Assembly (NCBI RefSeq): GCF_002583405.1
Contig: NZ_BCMJ01000001.1
Coordinates: forward strand, 165,438 to 229,437
Origin: Secundilactobacillus silagincola
GTDB taxonomy: Bacteria; Bacillota; Bacilli; Lactobacillales; Lactobacillaceae
Length of the DNA stretch: 64,000 nt
Direction: 5' to 3'
The number at the start of each line of letters is the position of its first letter. The first letter of the stretch is position 1. The notes beneath the pieces were generated by a model that was given only the letters and a program-made list of their open reading frames with translations, did not search any database and had not been told where the DNA came from. A program made the position numbers and the translations under genes. Shown here piece after piece: positions 7,903 through 16,872 of this stretch.

Positions 7903-9225
7903 TCATTCTTCATGCTGTCTGTGCCAAGCCTTAATTTGATTAAGGCGTTCTTTAAACCGTTTTTCGCGACCTTCATCCGTTGGCAAGTAGTATTCATGTC
8001 CATCCACAGATGGTGGCATGGTCTTCATAGTGGTTAACTTATCCTTAGCGTTATGCGCTAGTTCGTAACCCTTACCGTATCCCAGATCCTTCATCAGCTT
8101 AGTTGGCGCATTACGAATCTGCAGCGGTACCGGGTCATTAGCCGTTTGCTTCACATCCTTGGCGGCTGCCAAGCGTGCTTTATAGATGGCGTTTGATTTC
8201 GGCGCCAACGCCAGGTAAGTCACGGCCTCTACCAAATGAACGTCACACTCTGGCATACCAAGAAACTGACAGGCTTGAAACACGTTGATTGCCACGTTCA
8301 GCGCGTTCGTATCCGCTAAGCCAATATCTTCACTGGCAAATCTCACTAATCGCCTAGCGATATACAGCGGATCTTCCCCGCCTTCCAACATCCGTGAAAG
8401 CCAGTAAATCGCCGCATCCACGTCACTATTCCGCATTGATTTATGCAATGCGGAAATAATGTTGTAGTGTTCTTCGCCATTTTTGTCGTAGAGTGAAAAT
8501 TTTCTGGTAATCAACTGACTGAGGTCATCCATAGTGACGGTCGTTTCATTGCCCTGCTTATCGCCATTCAGAACAGCCATCTCTAACGTATTTAAGGCAG
8601 TTCTAGCATCGCCATCGGCAAAATTAGCAATGGCTTGAATTTCATCATCGCTAATCTTGATGGTTTGATTACCATAACCAGCCGGATTGCTGAGGGCGTT
8701 ATTGAGCAAAGTGACAATGTCGTCTTGTTTTAATTCATGCAACACAAAAACTTTGCAACGGGAAAGCAGCGCCGAATTAATTTCAAACGAGGGATTCTCC
8801 GTGGTGGCACCAATTAAAGTAATGCTCCCCCTCTCAACGTAGGGTAAGAAAGCATCTTGCTGAGCCTTATTAAACCGGTGAATTTCGTCCACAAACACCA
8901 TCGTTCGTTGACCCACTTCACGATCCAATTCAGCCTGTTTCATGATCTTCTTGATTTTACTAATACTGCTATCGACGGCACTAAAACTCAAAAAGCTGGA
9001 ATGCGTCTTTTGCGCAATAATTTCGGCCAGTGTCGTTTTGCCGACACCTGGCGGACCCCAAAAAATCATGGATGAAACTTGATCAGTTTCGATAATTTCC
9101 CGTAAAATTTTGCCTTTGCCTAAAAGGTGCTGCTGACCAACAAATTGATCTAAATCCTTTGGCCGCACCCGACTAGCAAGTGGGACATTTTGTGATTGAT
9201 TAGAAAAAAGTGATTCTTGATGCAT
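7903..9225 (-). CDS. rarA: Replication-associated recombination protein A (RarA/MgsA AAA+ ATPase)
   Basis: The 440-residue protein acts at stalled replication forks and is related to clamp-loader ATPases. Visible elements are RPKDLDQFVGQQHLLG at the N-terminus, Walker A GPPGVGKTT near residue 58, Walker B VFVDEIHRF near 110, and sensor 1 GATTENPSFEIN. The C-terminal tetramerisation domain holds GMPECDVHLVEAVTYLALAPKSN. Length matches the family (about 420-450). The start at 9225 is preceded by AGGTGGAG; a GTG four codons earlier overlaps that site and is unlikely. It stands alone between a terminator and the repeat region. Confidence 0.95.
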   Translation of the reverse strand: MHQESLFSNQSQNVPLASRVRPKDLDQFVGQQHLLGKGKILREIIETDQVSSMIFWGPPGVGKTTLAEIIAQKTHSSFLSFSAVDSSISKIKKIMKQAELDREVGQRTMVFVDEIHRFNKAQQDAFLPYVERGSITLIGATTENPSFEINSALLSRCKVFVLHELKQDDIVTLLNNALSNPAGYGNQTIKISDDEIQAIANFADGDARTALNTLEMAVLNGDKQGNETTVTMDDLSQLITRKFSLYDKNGEEHYNIISALHKSMRNSDVDAAIYWLSRMLEGGEDPLYIARRLVRFASEDIGLADTNALNVAINVFQACQFLGMPECDVHLVEAVTYLALAPKSNAIYKARLAAAKDVKQTANDPVPLQIRNAPTKLMKDLGYGKGYELAHNAKDKLTTMKTMPPSVDGHEYYLPTDEGREKRFKERLNQIKAWHRQHEE

Positions 9226-9329
9226 AAGCAACTCCACCTGCCTTCATCTTCTAGTGATGAAACCATACACTTTAATTATACGCTTTGCATCAGAATCTAC
9301 TTCATTTTCCTTCTATTATATTGTGATAC

Positions 9330-9495
9330 ATAATATACAACTTAAAATTTTGCTTTTGTTCAATCCTTTAATCTAGCCTAAATATGGCCCCACAACTTCG
9401 AATTCCGGCCATGGCACGTAAAAAACCACTCCGACAGAAACGTCGAAATGGCTTTTTTATGTTACATTCTGAAATCTACCGAGTTGTGTCACACA
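9330..9495. repeat. Dispersed palindromic repeat, copy 1
   Basis: This copy shares the block CAACTTAAAA..TTTTGTTCAAT..TTTAATCTAG, the arm CACAACTTCGAATTCCGGCC and the closing arm TCTACCGAGTTGTGTCACAC with copy 2 at 42645. Between the arms lies its own stem (CGTAAAAAACCACTCCGAC with a near-complement). About 40 bases near the left end that are present in copies 2 and 3 appear to be missing. It lies beyond the 3' end of brnQ and upstream of rarA. Confidence 0.75.
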
Positions 9496-9510
9496 TTTTC
9501 CCAAACGCGC

Positions 9511-9618
9511 TCAAACAAGCAAAGAGTTGCATATAAGGGCTCAAAGCAAAAATCCCCAAAGGTTCAGGGAATTTCCGCTTTGAGCCCTTATACTCCACTC
9601 TTTAAACGCTTGTTTTCA
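9511..9618 (-). repeat. Long hairpin (about 105 nt) at the brnQ 3' end
   Basis: The core ATAAGGGCTCAAAGC (9533-9547) pairs perfectly with its complement at 9577-9591. An inner stem (AATCCCC with GGGAATT) and imperfect outer arms (AAACAAGC and AAAGAGT with ACTCTTT and GCTTGTTT) extend it on both sides. It begins 7 bp after the brnQ stop and may terminate brnQ, although no clean T run follows. Confidence 0.7.
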
Positions 9619-9624
9619 CACTCT

Positions 9625-11031
9625 CTAGTGATTATGAACTTGTTGTGCAGCAACACTGCGATGTGCAGCAAACATTGGACGTAAGAAATGTACACCTAAA
9701 CCTAATACCAAACCAACGACAGCTGGTACGACCCAGTCCATACCAAGGTTTGCGAATGGCAGAACACTTTGCTGGAATCCAGCAACAGCCTTACCAAATG
9801 CACTTTGGCTAACAACTGCTGGGAAAGCATCCACCATGTCGAAGAACGCTGGTACAGCAGTGAAAACAACAACGAACGCGTAAACCACGCCATCACGATG
9901 GAACAGTGGTGAGAAGACTGACAACAGGATCAGTACCATGGCAAATGGATACAGGAACATCAGCATTGGTGTTGACCATGAGATGATAGTATCCAACCCG
10001 AAGTTAGCGGTCAAGAACGATGCGGCACACATGAACCCGAGCCATTGACGGTAGCTAACGCGACTGAAGTGTTTGTGGAAATCTTGTGCGAAAGCTGCAA
10101 CCAAACCGATGGCAGTGGTTAAACAAGTTACGGTCAGCAACGTTGCGAGCAGTGCGTGACCAAATGTCCCTAAGTAGTAAGTAACCAATTGGTTAAAGGC
10201 AACCCCACCATCTGCAGAAACTTTGTATTTACCTAAAGTCGTTGCACCTAAGAAAATCAAGCCAACGTAGATTACACCGATCATACTAGTAGCAAGGACC
10301 CCTGCACGAGCCGTAACTTTAGCGTTGCTCGACGGTGTTGTCTTGCCTAGTTGGTTAACGGCCGTAACAACGGTAACACCAAAGGCTAAACCAGCTAAAG
10401 CATCCATTGTGTTGTAACCTTGTAAGAAGCCGTTGAAGAATGATGCGTGTTGATATGCCGTGGTAGCAGCCATTTTGCTAACATTGCCCATTGGGTGAGC
10501 AAAACCCATAACGAAGACTGCGAAAAGCATCAGCAGAAAGACCGGGTTTAAAACTTTACCAACACTGGTCATAACGTTAGATTCCTTGTACGAAACAAGA
10601 AATGCTGTACCGAAGAAAAGAACTGAGAAGACTAACAAACCAACGTGTGCCCAGCTTGCAGGAAGCAGTGGCTGAACCCCAACTGAAAATGGGATCGTGG
10701 CTGTCCGAGGTGTCCCGAACAATGGTCCGATGGTGGCATGAATCATGACCATGAATACCAACGCGAATGCGGGACCAAGAGGACGGCCAATGTCATAAAC
10801 ACCCTTTGAGTGGGTAACGGCAACGGCAAGCACTGAAAGCATTGGTAGCAGCACTGCAGTAACTAAGAACCCAACGGTAGCCATGCCCCAGTGAGCACCG
10901 GCTAATTGCCCTAGGTGAATTGGGAAAATCAAGTTCCCAGCACCGAAGAAGAGCCCGAATAGCATTGAACTGACGACTAAGTATTGTTTAACTGATAACG
11001 GTTTTGGATTTAAATCTTTGACCTGTTCCAT
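9625..11031 (-). CDS. brnQ: Branched-chain amino-acid transporter BrnQ (LIVCS family)
   Basis: The 468-residue membrane protein has about twelve helices. It starts with the LIVCS-family pattern LVVSSMLFGLFFGAGNLIFPIHLGQLAG and contains GPLFGTPRTATIPFSVGV, both typical of BrnQ, a cation-coupled importer of leucine, isoleucine and valine. GGAGG lies 9 bp before the ATG. It follows the leuABCD genes on the same strand and has its own promoter and a T-box leader with an Ile specifier, so uptake and synthesis of branched-chain amino acids are adjacent but separately sensed. Confidence 0.95.
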   Translation of the reverse strand: MEQVKDLNPKPLSVKQYLVVSSMLFGLFFGAGNLIFPIHLGQLAGAHWGMATVGFLVTAVLLPMLSVLAVAVTHSKGVYDIGRPLGPAFALVFMVMIHATIGPLFGTPRTATIPFSVGVQPLLPASWAHVGLLVFSVLFFGTAFLVSYKESNVMTSVGKVLNPVFLLMLFAVFVMGFAHPMGNVSKMAATTAYQHASFFNGFLQGYNTMDALAGLAFGVTVVTAVNQLGKTTPSSNAKVTARAGVLATSMIGVIYVGLIFLGATTLGKYKVSADGGVAFNQLVTYYLGTFGHALLATLLTVTCLTTAIGLVAAFAQDFHKHFSRVSYRQWLGFMCAASFLTANFGLDTIISWSTPMLMFLYPFAMVLILLSVFSPLFHRDGVVYAFVVVFTAVPAFFDMVDAFPAVVSQSAFGKAVAGFQQSVLPFANLGMDWVVPAVVGLVLGLGVHFLRPMFAAHRSVAAQQVHNH

Positions 11032-11159
11032 GATTGAAGACCTCCGTAATATGTGTATGATTGCTAAATAATTGAGAATTCATTTGATACTGACTAATCT
11101 GACTAATCTGATCTTCCACGGAAACCACCACCTTTATATGTTTGATACGCTATGTAAAC

Positions 11160-11440
11160 TAAAAAGCACCCTCAGTTCACAACTTGTGTAAACTAAGGGT
11201 GCTTCTGCACTGTACCACCTTATTTTGTTATTTTATCGCTAAAATAACCTCTTCACGTACGGCCACAAGGACGATACGCTAACTCGATAATGGGAGTGCC
11301 CAACGTACGTTACTTAAATTCGGTACGTCGCTCAAAAGGGATGTTCGCTGTTCAACTCTGGCTTCCTCTCACCAAACGAAGCTCGCTTACAGGTGCTGAA
11401 CGGTTACTTAACTTTCTCATAGCGTTTTGTAATTGATTTA
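11160..11440 (-). promoter_or_regulatory. T-box riboswitch, predicted Ile (ATC specifier)
   Basis: On the minus strand the T-box AAGGTGGTACAGTG lies at 11208-11221. It is followed by a terminator, AGCACCCT at 11197-11204 paired with AGGGTGCT around 11164-11171, then T5. Stem I starts near 11420 (GAGAAAGTTAAGTAACC). The register GAA-C-ATC...GAGC puts the specifier ATC at 11340-11342. TGGT in the antiterminator fits tRNA-Ile (A73). It directly precedes brnQ. Confidence 0.9.
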
Positions 11441-11449
11441 ACAAGTCCC

Positions 11450-11478
11450 ATACTAATCACTTCGCATGAGAATGTCAA
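11450..11478 (-). promoter_or_regulatory. Sigma-A promoter of brnQ
   Basis: TTGACA (11473-11478), a 17-bp spacer and TAGTAT (11450-11455) on the minus strand, just upstream of the T-box leader. Confidence 0.75.
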
Positions 11479-11532
11479 CATCAAATTTTAATCTTTTTGT
11501 TACTGCATTATTATTTTACAGCTTTAATCCCG

Positions 11533-12114
11533 CTAAAACTGCGGTATTTTGGCCTCATAAGCCTCAATTTGATCTTCATACTGCATGGTAATAGCAATAT
11601 CATCCAACCCATTAATAAATTTATGCTTCCAGAGTGGATCGATTTCAAAAGCAAAGGTGTGATCGTCGTACCGAACTTCTTGACTTGGCAGATCAACAGT
11701 AATTTTGGCATCGGCTGGAGCAGCCGCTAGAATCTCACGCTGATCACGAGGTAGTGTAATGGCCAGAAATCCATTTTTAGTACTGTTCATGTAGAAAATA
11801 TCACTGAAGCCACCGGCAATAACGGCCTTGAAGCCATAGTCTTTCAGTGCCCATACCGCGTGTTCACGCGAAGAGCCGCAACCGAAGTTATCACCAGCAA
11901 TTAAAATCTTCGCGCCCTGCCGCTCCGGCTTATTCAAGATGAAATCAGGATTAGGCTTACCACTTTTATCGTAACGCCAGTCGAAGAACAGGTGCTGCCC
12001 ATACCCAACCTTCAAAATATTCTTCAAAAATTGCTTGGGAATCAACTGATCAGTATCAATGTTATCCTTCATGATCGGCACTGAAGGACTTGTAATCGTT
12101 GTAATGGGTGCCAT
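11533..12114 (-). CDS. leuD: 3-isopropylmalate dehydratase small subunit
   Basis: LeuD (193 residues) forms the swivel domain of isopropylmalate isomerase, which interconverts 2- and 3-isopropylmalate in leucine synthesis together with LeuC. The family motif [17 protein letters not shown] is near residue 72, and [14 protein letters not shown] lies in the N-terminal part. Its ATG overlaps the leuC stop codon by one base, so translation is probably coupled. It is last in leuABCD. I see no strong terminator between it and the brnQ promoter, so read-through into the brnQ T-box leader is possible. Confidence 0.96.
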   Translation of the reverse strand: MAPITTITSPSVPIMKDNIDTDQLIPKQFLKNILKVGYGQHLFFDWRYDKSGKPNPDFILNKPERQGAKILIAGDNFGCGSSREHAVWALKDYGFKAVIAGGFSDIFYMNSTKNGFLAITLPRDQREILAAAPADAKITVDLPSQEVRYDDHTFAFEIDPLWKHKFINGLDDIAITMQYEDQIEAYEAKIPQF

Positions 12115-13490
12115 TATGCCACGCCTACCTTTCTGATATCTACAAAATGACCATTGATGGCTGCCGCAGCAACCATTGCTGGACTTGCCAGATGAGTCCG
12201 TGAACCAGCACCTTGCCGACCCTCAAAATTTCGGTTGGAAGTTGACGCACAGTGAACACCTGCGGGAACTTGATCCGGGTTCATACCCAGGCAAGCTGAA
12301 CAACCGGGCTCGCGCCAGTCACAGCCAGCCTCCTTGAAAATTTTATCAATGCCCTGTTTCTCGGCTGCTTCCTTGATAGTTCGCGAACCAGGAACAACCA
12401 ATGCCGTTACTTGTGGTGCAATATGATGACCCTTCAATACTGAGGCCGCAATCTTCAAGTCTGATAGCCGACCATTAGTGCAGGAACCAAAGAAAGCAAA
12501 CTCGATTGGAATTTCTGACGCCTTTTGCCCTGGTTTGAGGCCCACATAGTCGTATGCTTTCTGATCGTCAGCGTTTTTGATTTCTGGAAATGGTTGATCC
12601 ACCGGTACCGCCATGCCGGGATTTGTCCCCCATGAAACGAATGGTGCTAGATCACTGACATCAAAGTCCACCACCCGGTCGAAGGCTGATTCATCATCCG
12701 TGTAATACTGTTTCCAATATTCAATGGCTTTATCCATATTCTTAGGTGCATATTTCCGGCCGGCCACGTAATCAAAAGTCGTTTGATCAGGTCGAATGGT
12801 ACCGACTTTCGCGCCACCTTCAATGGCCATGTTGCTTAGTGTCATCCGCTCTTCCATGCTCATCCGTTCCACGGTATCACCGTAGAATTCGGCTGCGTAA
12901 CCAGTCCCAAATGAGACGCCTTCACGGGCAATCAACCCCATAATGATGTCCTTGGCGTACACCCCCTTGGGCAACTGGCCGTGAATGTGAATCCCCATGG
13001 TCTTCGGTTTTGTTTGCCAAATGGTTTGGGTGGCTAAAACGTGTTCGACTTCCGAAGTCCCAATCCCAAACGCAATGGAACCAAAAGCCCCGTGAGTTGC
13101 AGTGTGTGAATCCCCACAAACGATAACCATGCCTGGCTGTGTTAGACCTAACTGAGGACCAATGACGTGAATAATGCCTTGATCTTCATCCCCCATACCT
13201 GCTAAGCGAACGCCGAATTCCTTGGCATTTTTACCTAAAGTGTCAATCTGCTTACGCGAAATTTCATCTTTAATGTTAAAAATGTCCTTCGTCGGTACGT
13301 TATGATCCATGGTTGCAAAGGTTTTATCAGTTCGGCGCACTTGCCGGTGATTTTCACGCAAGCCTTCAAAAGCTTGTGGTGAAGTCACCTCGTGAAGTAA
13401 GTGCAGATCAACGTAGATCAGTTGCGGGTCCCCAACCTTTCCCGTAATCACGTGCTGATTCCAAATTTTATCAAACATGGTCTGGCTCAT
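12114..13490 (-). CDS. leuC: 3-isopropylmalate dehydratase large subunit
   Basis: LeuC (458 residues) is the aconitase-like catalytic subunit of isopropylmalate isomerase and binds a [4Fe-4S] cluster. Visible motifs are [31 protein letters not shown] near residue 130, with the three cluster cysteines in [13 protein letters not shown] and [11 protein letters not shown]. Length is typical. Its start overlaps the end of leuB by 20 bases in another frame, pointing to translational coupling inside the leu operon. Confidence 0.96.
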   Translation of the reverse strand: MSQTMFDKIWNQHVITGKVGDPQLIYVDLHLLHEVTSPQAFEGLRENHRQVRRTDKTFATMDHNVPTKDIFNIKDEISRKQIDTLGKNAKEFGVRLAGMGDEDQGIIHVIGPQLGLTQPGMVIVCGDSHTATHGAFGSIAFGIGTSEVEHVLATQTIWQTKPKTMGIHIHGQLPKGVYAKDIIMGLIAREGVSFGTGYAAEFYGDTVERMSMEERMTLSNMAIEGGAKVGTIRPDQTTFDYVAGRKYAPKNMDKAIEYWKQYYTDDESAFDRVVDFDVSDLAPFVSWGTNPGMAVPVDQPFPEIKNADDQKAYDYVGLKPGQKASEIPIEFAFFGSCTNGRLSDLKIAASVLKGHHIAPQVTALVVPGSRTIKEAAEKQGIDKIFKEAGCDWREPGCSACLGMNPDQVPAGVHCASTSNRNFEGRQGAGSRTHLASPAMVAAAAINGHFVDIRKVGVA

Positions 13491-14541
13491 ATGAATGCCT
13501 GCTTTCCTTAATATAATTAATAATTGTCTCTGTCATCTCATCAGTAGTCGCGTGTCCGCCCAAATCAGGTGTCACAACGCCAGCCGTTACTGTCTGGTTA
13601 ATCGCATCGCTGATTTCCTTCGCCATGTCGTCCCGGTTAAACGAGTGGGTAAGCATCATGGCAACTGAACGAATCATTGAAATTGGATCAGCAATGCCTT
13701 TACCAGCAATATCAGGTGCTGAACCGTGAATTGGTTCGTATAACGATGGTCCGTTAACACCACGACTCATGGATGGAATCGTTCCTAACGAACCGGTAGT
13801 CTGAGCGGCTTCATCACTGAGAATATCACCAAAGAGATTTTCAGTCAGGATCACATCAAATTGGCTTGGTGAAGCAATGATTTTCATGGAAGCAGCGTCT
13901 ACGTAACTAGTATCGTAGGTCACTTCTGGATAGTCAGTTGCAATTTCAGCGACGATTTTCCGCCACAATTTACTGGTATCCAGCACGTTGGCTTTATCAA
14001 CCAATGTCACGTGCTTACGCCGCTTCATGGCCATGTCGAAAGCCACCCGGGTAATCCGTTCGATTTCTTCGTTGGTGTAACGCATGGTGTCCAAGGCATA
14101 GTCCGCAGTCGTTTCACGGGGAGTCCCGAAGTAAATTCCGCTGGTTAATTCACGAACGATAACAAAATCCACTGGTTCCGTATTTTTAAGTGGTGAATAC
14201 TGCTGCATCGCGGTACTGATTTCAGTTGGTCGAATGTTTGCGAACAAATTTAGTGCTTTGCGGATTGCCAATAGTCCTTGCTCTGGTGTCTTTGATGCAC
14301 CGTCCCATTTAGGACCGCCAATGGCTGCCAGTAAAACCGCATCGCTTTGCTGAGCGGTCTTAAGTGTCTCAGCAGGTAGTGGTTCTCCCGTCTGATCGAT
14401 TCCGGCACCGCCAAAGGGCATCTCGTGAAGCTCATAATCAAAATTCTGATCTTCACTAACTGCGGCTAATACTTTTAAGCCCGCCGCCATGATTTCCGGA
14501 CCGATATAATCACCAGCAAGTACTGTAATATTGGCTGTCAT
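13471..14541 (-). CDS. leuB: 3-isopropylmalate dehydrogenase
   Basis: LeuB (356 residues) oxidatively decarboxylates 3-isopropylmalate with NAD+ in the third step of leucine synthesis. Family marks are [16 protein letters not shown] at the N-terminus, [10 protein letters not shown] near residue 131, [14 protein letters not shown], the metal-binding [16 protein letters not shown], and the NAD-site region [17 protein letters not shown]. The ATG directly abuts the leuA stop. The gene order A-B-C-D is that of other lactic acid bacteria. Confidence 0.97.
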   Translation of the reverse strand: MTANITVLAGDYIGPEIMAAGLKVLAAVSEDQNFDYELHEMPFGGAGIDQTGEPLPAETLKTAQQSDAVLLAAIGGPKWDGASKTPEQGLLAIRKALNLFANIRPTEISTAMQQYSPLKNTEPVDFVIVRELTSGIYFGTPRETTADYALDTMRYTNEEIERITRVAFDMAMKRRKHVTLVDKANVLDTSKLWRKIVAEIATDYPEVTYDTSYVDAASMKIIASPSQFDVILTENLFGDILSDEAAQTTGSLGTIPSMSRGVNGPSLYEPIHGSAPDIAGKGIADPISMIRSVAMMLTHSFNRDDMAKEISDAINQTVTAGVVTPDLGGHATTDEMTETIINYIKESRHSYEPDHV

Positions 14542-15704
14542 TATGCGCTCACCTCACTAAATTTGTTCATAATCACTCGAAGATCATTTTCTGAAACGAT
14601 ATCGGTATGATCAGCCTTATCTTTAAAGTGTGGGAAAATAACTTTCATATCATCACGGTTGACATGATAGCCCATCTCATTCAGCTTAGTCATCACGGCA
14701 TGTGACCCTGAAAGTTTCCCAAGTGGCAAGGTCGTCTTGTGGGCACCGACACATTCTGGCGTGAGAATTTCATAGGTTTGTGGATTCTTCAGCATCCCAT
14801 CTTGGTGAATCCCAGATTCGTGTGCGAAGGCGTTGGCACCAACCACGGCTTTGTTATGCGGTACCGGCATCTTAGCAAATTTGCTGATCATATCGCTGGT
14901 ACGCTTAGTTTCCTTCATATTGATGTTGTTCGTGGCATCATAGTAATCCTTGCGAACATACATCGCTGCAGCAACTTCTTCTAGTGCCGCGTTACCGGCA
15001 CGTTCACCGATACCGTTGATGGTGCCTTCGATTCGGGTCGCACCGTTTTCAATGGAAGCAAGGCTGTTAGCAACCGCCATGCCAAGGTCATCATGGCAGT
15101 GAACTGAGAAGGTGTACTTGTCAAAGTTGGTCACGTTTTCGCGAAGGTTCTTAAAGAGTGCGGCGAATTCAGCGGGGTTGGTATACCCTACCGTATCCGG
15201 AATATTGATGACAGTAGCACCAGCTGCCGTTGCGGCGTTAATGGCTTCAACCAAGAAATCGGGTTCGGTTCGCGTGGCATCTTCTGGTGAAAATTCCACG
15301 ATATCAAAGAACTGATGGGCGTATGAGACGCAATCGGTAATGGTATCAATCACTTGTTGCTTAGACATATGTAGTTTTGAATCACGGTGAATCGGACTGG
15401 TTGCGATGAAGACGTGGACTTGTTTATGTGCAGCGTCTGCAGTGGCTTTTACACAGGCGTCAATATCACCTTTTCGGGCCCGCGCTAGGCCAGTAACGCA
15501 GGTCTGCTTCACGGCTCGCGACACTGCTTGAACCGCCTCGAAGTCACCCTTAGAAGCCACTGGAAAACCTGCTTCAATCACATCAACGCCCCAAGCTTCG
15601 AGCTGTTTAGCAATCGCTACTTTTTCATCAATGCTGAAGTTAACCCCAATCGTCTGTTCACCGTCACGAAGCGTCGTATCGAAAAACTGAATCTGTTTAG
15701 TCAT
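14541..15704 (-). CDS. leuA: 2-isopropylmalate synthase
   Basis: LeuA condenses 2-oxoisovalerate with acetyl-CoA, the committed step to leucine. The HMGL-like catalytic barrel is shown by [20 protein letters not shown] at the N-terminus, [43 protein letters not shown] in the middle and [19 protein letters not shown] towards the end. I chose the ATG at 15704, 11 bp behind AAGGG. A longer frame to 15800 runs through the attenuator hairpin and is not credible. At about 387 residues it appears to lack a full C-terminal LeuA regulatory domain of the longest family members, so allosteric inhibition by leucine may be absent. Confidence 0.96.
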   Translation of the reverse strand: MTKQIQFFDTTLRDGEQTIGVNFSIDEKVAIAKQLEAWGVDVIEAGFPVASKGDFEAVQAVSRAVKQTCVTGLARARKGDIDACVKATADAAHKQVHVFIATSPIHRDSKLHMSKQQVIDTITDCVSYAHQFFDIVEFSPEDATRTEPDFLVEAINAATAAGATVINIPDTVGYTNPAEFAALFKNLRENVTNFDKYTFSVHCHDDLGMAVANSLASIENGATRIEGTINGIGERAGNAALEEVAAAMYVRKDYYDATNNINMKETKRTSDMISKFAKMPVPHNKAVVGANAFAHESGIHQDGMLKNPQTYEILTPECVGAHKTTLPLGKLSGSHAVMTKLNEMGYHVNRDDMKVIFPHFKDKADHTDIVSENDLRVIMNKFSEVSA

Positions 15705-15736
15705 AATAATCATCCCTTCAAATTTGATTGTTAACC

Positions 15737-15790
15737 AAAAACAACACCCCATTCGCACTGAATGGGGTGTTGTTTCGACAAGCCCCATTC
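15737..15790 (-). terminator. Leucine-operon attenuator
   Basis: On the minus strand the terminator is AACACCCCATTC, a 5-nt loop, its complement GAATGGGGTGTT (bases 15743-15771) and then T5. An upstream GAATGGGG (complement of 15783-15790) can instead pair with the CCCCATTC of the terminator, giving a mutually exclusive antiterminator. A further hairpin (TAGGATTTGAC with GTCAAGTCCTA) lies between it and the leader peptide stop. The design is that of ribosome-mediated attenuation. Confidence 0.85.
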
Positions 15791-15835
15791 CATAACGCAA
15801 ATAGGACTTGACGTGTTACATTGTCAAATCCTAGG

Positions 15836-15898
15836 TCATAATAATAAGGCTAATAAAGAGGTAGCAAGTGTTGAGTTGTTATTGAATTGAACAGTCAT
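15836..15898 (-). CDS. leuL: Leu-rich leader peptide of the leu operon
   Basis: This short frame encodes MTVQFNNNSTLATSLLALLL. Six of its twenty residues are Leu, and the last six codons before TGA are TTA TTA GCC TTA TTA TTA. AGGAGG sits 7 bp before the ATG. It lies between a promoter and the attenuator hairpins of leuA. Ribosome stalling at the Leu codons when Leu-tRNA is scarce would favour the antiterminator. The mechanism is inferred from the arrangement, as for the classical leu and his leaders. Confidence 0.85.
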   Translation of the reverse strand: MTVQFNNNSTLATSLLALLL

Positions 15899-15940
15899 CA
15901 GATGTACCTCCTTATCTTTCGTCGTTTTTAGTATGCTCAC

Positions 15941-15969
15941 AGACTAGCATATCAAATGAGAACTGACAA
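15941..15969 (-). promoter_or_regulatory. Probable promoter of leuL-leuABCD
   Basis: TTGTCA (15964-15969), a 17-bp spacer and TAGTCT (15941-15946) on the minus strand, about 30 bp before the leader peptide ribosome binding site. Confidence 0.55.
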
Positions 15970-16214
15970 ACCGTTTTCTAATATTCCTGAAAATATGTTA
16001 GTCCAGTTACAAGCTTGCACCCTATTATTATCGTTTTCATAGAATAACATTATTTTCCAATATTCTTTTTTCACAGAAATATATTCCCTAATAGCCCATA
16101 TAAAATTAGAATATAAAGACATCTCAGCTAATTTGTCATGACGAACTAGATCAAATATGCTATACTACTTAAGAAATTATGAATTTGTTATAACGAAAGG
16201 AACCATTTGAGCTT

Positions 16215-16436
16215 ATGAACGAAATCAAATCACAGCGTCAAATCATCCAGGTTGGTAACTCATTGGCAATTACGATCCCCGCAAACATTGCCCGCAAACT
16301 AGAAGTTCAAAAGGGAGATGACATCGACGTCTCTTTCCGTAATAACGTGCAGCTCGATGCTCACTTTTTCCAAAGTTTGGAAACGGTCATCGATCAGTTT
16401 GAAGGCATATTGGATCAAATACAGGGGGACATGTAA
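16215..16436 (+). CDS. AbrB/MazE-type antitoxin
   Basis: This 73-residue protein starts with the swapped-hairpin AbrB fold: RQIIQVGNSLAITIPANIARKLEVQKGDDIDV. This is the DNA-binding part of MazE-like antitoxins. The last 30 residues (FFQSLETVIDQFEGILDQIQ) would neutralise the partner toxin. Its stop overlaps the ATG of the next gene (TAATG), as is usual in toxin-antitoxin pairs. It probably represses its own promoter; a TATACT -10 lies at 16161-16166. Confidence 0.8.
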   Translation: MNEIKSQRQIIQVGNSLAITIPANIARKLEVQKGDDIDVSFRNNVQLDAHFFQSLETVIDQFEGILDQIQGDM

Positions 16437-16819
16437 TGCGTTATTTAACAGCAGACGAATTAGTTGCTATTAATAGTCGTTTAGCCATCAGAGCTGGCAA
16501 GCAACCCGGTATCAAAAACGCTGACCAATTGGATAAAGTCATTGCGGTACCACAATCTAATGCTTATGATCAAAATTTACACGAGATGGTCGCCAATAAA
16601 ACGGGATTTTTACTAGATGCCATCATTTCCGGTAAACCATTCGTCAATATGAATTTGCAAACTGCAGCGATTGCGGTCGCTGCTTTAGCCGATTTAAACG
16701 ATTATGAACTGACTTTCACCGATGATGAACTGGTCGCTCTTGTGAACCGCGACAATAACAAAGAGGTTGAAGCAACGGAACTATTTACTATCTTCAATAA
16801 TCATTTGAAGCAAAAATAA
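16436..16819 (+). CDS. Doc/Fic-like toxin with degenerate active-site motif
   Basis: The 127-residue protein resembles death-on-curing (Doc) proteins: the start MRYLTADELVAINSRLAIRAGKQPGIKNADQLDKVIAVPQS, and a helix ANKTGFLLDAIISGKPF before the active site. Doc kinases and Fic AMP-transferases need HPFx(D/E)GNKR. Here the segment reads KPFVNMNLQT, so the His, the acidic residue, the Gly and the Lys-Arg pair are all changed. It may be inactive, use other chemistry, or be a decoy. Its partner is an AbrB-type rather than a Phd-type antitoxin. Confidence 0.75.
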   Translation: MRYLTADELVAINSRLAIRAGKQPGIKNADQLDKVIAVPQSNAYDQNLHEMVANKTGFLLDAIISGKPFVNMNLQTAAIAVAALADLNDYELTFTDDELVALVNRDNNKEVEATELFTIFNNHLKQK

Positions 16820-16856
16820 GCGTTATCCCAATTTTCTTCGGGACAACGCTTTTTTA
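16819..16856 (+). terminator. Terminator of the toxin-antitoxin pair
   Basis: AGCGTTATCCC pairs with GGGACAACGCT around a 10-nt loop, followed by T6. Confidence 0.85.
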
Positions 16857-16872
16857 ATTTAATTTAACAGCC

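Noticed and set aside
15528-15734. 68-codon plus-strand frame across the leuA start
   Set aside because: It is antisense to conserved leuA sequence and to the attenuator region.
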